DNA of 64,000 nt from Tridacna crocea (Eukaryota > Mollusca > Bivalvia > Cardiida > Cardiidae). Under the pieces are notes generated by a model that ran no database searches, was not told the origin of the DNA, and worked only from the letters and a program-made list of their open reading frames with translations. Shown here piece after piece: positions 60,601 through 64,000 of this stretch. The first letter of the stretch is position 1. Each line of letters opens with the position of its first letter. Position numbers and translations under genes: made by a program. The stretch covers positions 37,772,427 through 37,836,426 of the forward strand of contig OX031065.1 of assembly GCA_943736015.1 (NCBI GenBank). The letters run 5' to 3'.

Positions 60601-63395
60601 TCCTTTTCCCGCAATGTTTTCTAGCCTTCACAAAACAAATTTCAAATTTTCAGTTACTGTTACTTTGTTGTCTGCAAATGCTTTTGATTTGGACAAACCT
60701 AAAATTTTGTCGTTTGGTAATGAGTTAAGACTTAACTTGGTGAGGATCATTTCTACAAAGGTTTGATTCATTAAATATTCAAGGCAGTTGTATAGCAGGC
60801 ACTGAATGTCACACATCAACAAATCCCTCTACATCAAAGATCACCATTGACAGGTAGGGATGAAAACATTACATGTATAAGAACTGTGTCAGCTTTCAGC
60901 ACTATGCTAGTTTTTATCATGGTTTCAAATAGTACGAGAAGCAACTGCTTACCTTCTGCAAGTTTTGCCATAAGCTGTAATCTGCCTGTTGCTCCTAAGT
61001 CTATTCCTGCTCTATCAAGTTCATCTGTATCTAGCTGACCGCCTCCAGACTGTACATTGTCCAATGTTCTCTCTGTTACATGGCCCACTTTCATAGGTCG
61101 TCCAGCTAGTTCAAAACCATTCAACTGTTCAAGAGCCTTCTTTGCATCATCTACATTGTGGTACTGAAAAAAGTAAACATATTTTATTAAAAAACTTCAT
61201 TGAAAAATTGCATACTGAAATAATACAATGTTTAACCCTTTCCCAAACGACAAATTTTAGACTCTTCCAAACTCACAGAGTTTGCAGACAACAATTTAAA
61301 ATTTCATAAAAATGGCAGCAATTTCTCCAAATGAGTGGAAAACACTGTGGGAAAAGGAGAAATTGCTTGTTACGAGCAATTTCTCCTTTTCCCACAGTGT
61401 TTTCAAAGGATTTGTACTGCAGACACTTGAAAACAAGGGCTTGTTTGGGAAAGGGTTAAACAAAAGACTCTCATAAAGCAATAATATGAGTTTTAGGTAT
61501 GTATTAAAGCTTAGTGCTCAACACATTTGGTGGGCCCTTTATGAAATTAGTATGCCACTCAGAAAAATGGCAAATGAAGCGTAGCTAAAAAATTTCTGTC
61601 AAAGTGTTTTCTGCTGTTAAGTTTTTTGATAACTTGCCATAACTTAAATATTTAAAAAAAATGCATGCCAGGCATCTCCAACTCCTATTTTGGTGAAAAC
61701 TGGAAACATAAAATGGTTTTCTTATATGAGTCACAAGTTGAGCAGGTTGCTCTCCAATCCAGCCAAAGCTGATTATTATGGGAACTTAACTGGGATTTAA
61801 CAAAGTAATTAACCTGCCAGTTAAGGCTGCTTATCAAAATGTAACTTACCGTTATAAAACCGTATCCATGAGACTTCCCTGTTTCATGGTCTCGTATCAG
61901 TTTGATATCGTCAATCTGAAATTAGAAAGTTAATGCATTTTATCAAAAAGTATTCCTTTCCTTCCAAGATTAACTGCAATAAATATTACTTAGCCTAAGT
62001 GAGAGACATAACTTAGATCTACATGTAGCTATCAGAGAGATGCCTTAATGAAAAGGAAGTTTTCTTTTGTTAAAAAAAAGTCTTCATCATTGTAATTTTA
62101 AAGCTGTTTAAACCAAAAACAAGAGCATCCCAAACAGGTTCTAATGCTCTGCTGCAAGTGCTTCATTTTCAGTGGAAATTTTAACTCGAAAAAGGGGCAT
62201 TAATCTAAATGAATCCAAAATTCTTTGATAGTTATCTGCTCCTGTTTTATAGGTTCCCACTTTCATAGTTATAAACTTGCCCATGTTTCAATTAACTATC
62301 TACAGTAAAATCAAAGATTCTGCAAAATGTTAAAAGTTTTTGCTATAACCCATTACCAAACGACAATATTTTAGACTGGTCCAAATTGAAAGCATTTGCA
62401 GACGACAAAATAAAAGTGACTGAAAATTTGAAATTTGTTTTGTAAAGGGTAGAAAACATTGTGGGAAAAGTAGAAAATGCTGGTTACCAGCATTTTCTCC
62501 TTTTCCCACAATGTTTTCCAAAGGCTTCTTTCTCAGGGGCGTCAAAAGTAGGGATTGTGTGGTAATGGGTTAAGCCAATGCCAGGATAGTCATAGTAACT
62601 TGTCATTTTCTCCAAAAACAGCTGAGCTAAGAAGATGGTGGAAAGTTTAGATCGTAGTTCTAGCAGCAAATTCTATGTTGTCTGATCTTGACGTGAGAGA
62701 AAAGTGGTTCCCTGATTATTACATAAACTTCAATGTGGAAATTGGACACCATTTAAAATTACAGTTCTCAAACAGGCTAAAAATAGCCAGGACTATATAT
62801 TGATGCAAGAAAGTTATATGATATTACAGATGCAAAATTTGGGTCTGAAGTCTAGCAAAGGCATGAATGCCTGTTTCAAAAAGACACAGTACTGTACTCA
62901 TCCGAAAGTTTCAGGTGTACCATGTAAATAGATATTGACTGCACCAGTTAAGGTGTGATAATTTCCAACAAAAATAGACTAACCTTTCCAAAGGGTTCAA
63001 ATATTCCCTTCAACATATCCTCTGTAATGTTAAAGTGCAACGATCCAACATAAAGTCTCATTGGCCCTGTCTGTTGTCCCTTTGAAATGATGTTTGTAGT
63101 TAATGGTTGTCTGTTCTTCTCTGCTTGTGATGCTTGAACAATAATGGGAACTCCTAGCAGTTTCTGACCAGTCAAGCCTTGTGCCAGTGGAACTGATTCA
63201 ACATCTTTGTACTCTATATAAGCAATACCTTTAGATCTCCTAGTTTTATTGTCCGTAATTAGCCTCACATCTTTCACCTCTCCAACAGATGAGAAAAATT
63301 CCTCCAAGTCCCGAGGTCTAATTCTAGCTGACAGCTGCATACAGAATACAGTCCTAGCATCTCGTTCCTCTGGACTCAAGTCTTGTGGTGGTTCC
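57443..63395 (-). CDS. RBM39: RBM39 (CAPER-alpha) splicing factor, six 3'-terminal coding exons
   Basis: RBM39 is a nuclear SR-like protein that works with U2AF at 3' splice-site recognition. Six exons join in phase (62984-63395, 61850-61915, 60953-61163, 60072-60237, 58450-58634, 57443-57609). RRM1 reads TVFCMQLSARIRPRDLEEFF and RRSKGIAYIEY. RRM2 has RNP2 LYVGSL and RNP1 KSHGYGFI, then ALEQLNGFELAGRPMKVGHV. The C-terminal UHM-type RRM3 has QCFLLSNMF, DVIEECSKHGGV, GNVYVKCP and the RXF motif RYF, ending VITAAYVPLPNYHNLFP. The N-terminal RS domain is off the right edge. It converges on the NSUN2-like gene. The C-terminus runs about 24 residues past the point where the human protein nearly ends. 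Confidence 0.95.
57653..57790 (-). repeat. Old A-type MITE fragment
   Basis: GAGAAAATGCTGGTTACATT, core truncated past its centre. Confidence 0.55.
58126..58358 (-). repeat. TTAA MITE, subfamily A
   Basis: GCAGACAAGCAGACG duplication in the left arm; right arm of the palindrome shortened. Confidence 0.85.
58450..58634 (-). CDS. RBM39: RBM39 exon (UHM domain)
   Basis: Acceptor TTTTTCAG, donor GGAG|GTAAGA, phase 2 to 1. ESKTNWDQEIRDDVIEECSK through NSLHGRYFG. Confidence 0.95.
58680..58907 (-). repeat. TTAA MITE, subfamily A
   Basis: 46 bases upstream of the UHM exon acceptor (minus strand). Core TAGATACCAGC. Confidence 0.88.
59190..59394 (+). repeat. TTAA MITE, subfamily A, shortened arms
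   Basis: Core GATGGTAACCAGC; deletions in both arms; TTAA both ends. Confidence 0.88.
59797..60024 (+). repeat. TTAA MITE, subfamily B
   Basis: Core ATTGCTCATAACGAGCAAT (one mismatch); TTAA both ends. 47 bases from the exon at 60072. Confidence 0.92.
60072..60237 (-). CDS. RBM39: RBM39 exon (linker and start of UHM)
   Basis: Acceptor TGTTTACAG, donor CTAT|GTAAGT, phase 1 to 2. GTGFEIPDYAAKSLALQG, an Ala/Pro/Ser linker, then ATQCFLLSNMFDAT. Confidence 0.93.
60500..60728 (+). repeat. TTAA MITE, subfamily A
   Basis: Core TGCTTGTAACCAGCACTTTC with two mismatches; TTAA both ends. Confidence 0.9.
60953..61163 (-). CDS. RBM39: RBM39 exon (end of RRM2)
   Basis: Acceptor TTTTTTCAG, donor GAAG|GTAAGC, phase 0 to 1. 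AKKALEQLNGFELAGRPMKV, then DTDELDRAGIDLGATGRLQL. Confidence 0.95.
61232..61459 (-). repeat. TTAA MITE, subfamily B
   Basis: Core ATTGCTTGTTACGAGCAAT (one mismatch); TTAA both ends. Confidence 0.92.
61850..61915 (-). CDS. RBM39: RBM39 exon (RRM2 RNP1)
   Basis: 66 bases, acceptor ATTTCAG, donor AACG|GTAAGT, phase 0 to 0. IDDIKLIRDHETGKSHGYGF. Confidence 0.95.
62345..62573 (-). repeat. TTAA MITE, subfamily A
   Basis: Full length, perfect core, one G to T next to it (GGAAAAGTAG); left TTAA changed to CTATAA. Confidence 0.92.
62984..63395 (-). CDS. RBM39: RBM39 exon (RRM1 and start of RRM2)
   Basis: Acceptor CTGTTTCAG, donor AAAG|GTTAGT, one base then phase 0. SPEERDARTVFCMQLSARIR; VPLAQGLTGQKLLGVPIIVQ; RLYVGSLHFNITEDMLKGIF. 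Confidence 0.96.
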
Positions 63396-63720
63396 CTGAA
63401 ACAGACATATAAATAGCTACCTCCTCAACCTTTTTAGGCAATAGAACTTGCATAACCTTGTTAAACCTATATAAATCACCATAGATTAAGATACAATATA
63501 AGCAAAAAATATCTTGTCAAAAGAAGGATTTAAAATTCAAGCGTTTATTCATTTGCAAAAATCTTTTCACATGTGGTCTGCTGCATATTGCGGAAAGTTG
63601 AAAAAGGTAGTTATAACAAATAAATACATGTTTGGGCATCTGCAGAGCCTATTTCTCTCAACACTCCAGCAACTTTTAAACTTTTATGTGAAAAAAAGTA
63701 TGGATATCTATTTTGTGTGA
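63396..63720 (-). other. RBM39 intron
   Basis: No exon recognised; the upstream RS-domain exons are beyond the window. Confidence 0.6.
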
Positions 63721-63725
63721 GGTAA

Positions 63726-63903
63726 TTAACCTATTCCCAAATAATCCCTACTTTTGATGACCCAAAGAAAGAAGACTTTAGAAAACATTGTGGGAAAAGG
63801 AGAAAATGCTGGTAACCAGCATTTTCTCCTTTTTCCAAAATGTTTTATACCCTTCACATAACAAATTTCAAATTTTCAATCAATTGTCATTGGTAATGAG
63901 TTC
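63726..63903 (+). repeat. A-type MITE, right arm deleted
   Basis: Perfect core; the GTCGTCTGCAAATGC block is missing from the right arm; right end GAGTTCG. Confidence 0.85.
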
Positions 63904-64000
63904 GAACTTTTCTCTCTACAAGCCAACTTTATACCAGCAAACATATATTCTAGCATCATATAAACTGTCAAATGTTTGTGCTTATTACACATGTACAACC

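Noticed and set aside
7642-63903. MITE hairpins as microRNA genes
   Set aside because: A perfect 33-bp stem with a one-base centre, in very many copies, is explained by the transposon; no asymmetry or loop typical of a miRNA precursor was seen.

Overview
This is eukaryotic nuclear DNA: multi-exon genes with GT-AG introns, Pol III-type SINEs, a Ty3/gypsy LTR retrotransposon, a mariner relic, and very many short non-autonomous DNA elements. The mix fits a marine invertebrate, most likely a bivalve mollusc: Helentron-like elements carrying (GTCY)n microsatellites and ~155-bp tandem repeats, tRNA-SINEs with AACC/AATC tails, and TTAA-flanked MITEs. No species can be named from the sequence alone.

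Layout. 1-3.7 kb: minus-strand Ty3/gypsy element (pol running off the left edge, gag, a candidate LTR with TATA box), apparently intact. 4.4-5.6 kb: broken mariner transposase on the minus strand. 5.6-6.0 kb: possible promoter and a short candidate first exon. 6.0-8.4 kb: nested Helentron-like elements. 9.15-48.1 kb: a plus-strand gene of at least 21 exons. Every splice phase joins without a stop, and it encodes about 760 residues homologous along its whole length to the RNA cytosine-5 methyltransferase NSUN2. 48.7-56.9 kb: intergenic DNA between convergent genes, full of repeats. 57.4-63.4 kb: the six 3'-terminal coding exons of a minus-strand RBM39 (CAPER-alpha) splicing factor gene; its RS-domain exons lie beyond the right edge.

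Two things stand out. First, the NSUN2 homologue keeps an open reading frame and the family fold, but every motif needed for chemistry is altered. The position of the catalytic cysteine (Cys321 in human NSUN2) is Thr, the SAM-binding loop has lost its lysine, and two acidic cofactor-binding residues are Asn. It looks like a conserved pseudo-enzyme rather than a decayed gene.

Second, about a quarter of the window consists of roughly 75 copies of a ~225-bp piggyBac-like MITE family with TTAA target duplications. Each copy is built around a 67-bp near-perfect palindrome with a single central base. Subfamilies differ in palindrome sequence but keep it palindromic through paired changes. Cores have been exchanged between subfamilies, and several copies break at the palindrome centre. 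Copies in both orientations crowd the introns of both genes, so the pre-mRNAs would carry many short hairpins.

Orientation convention for the MITEs: plus means the arm beginning TTAACCCATTACCACACA lies on the left. Subfamily A has core AATGCTGGTNACCAGCATT, B and C have core ATTGCTCGTNACGAGCAAT, and C also has different arms.
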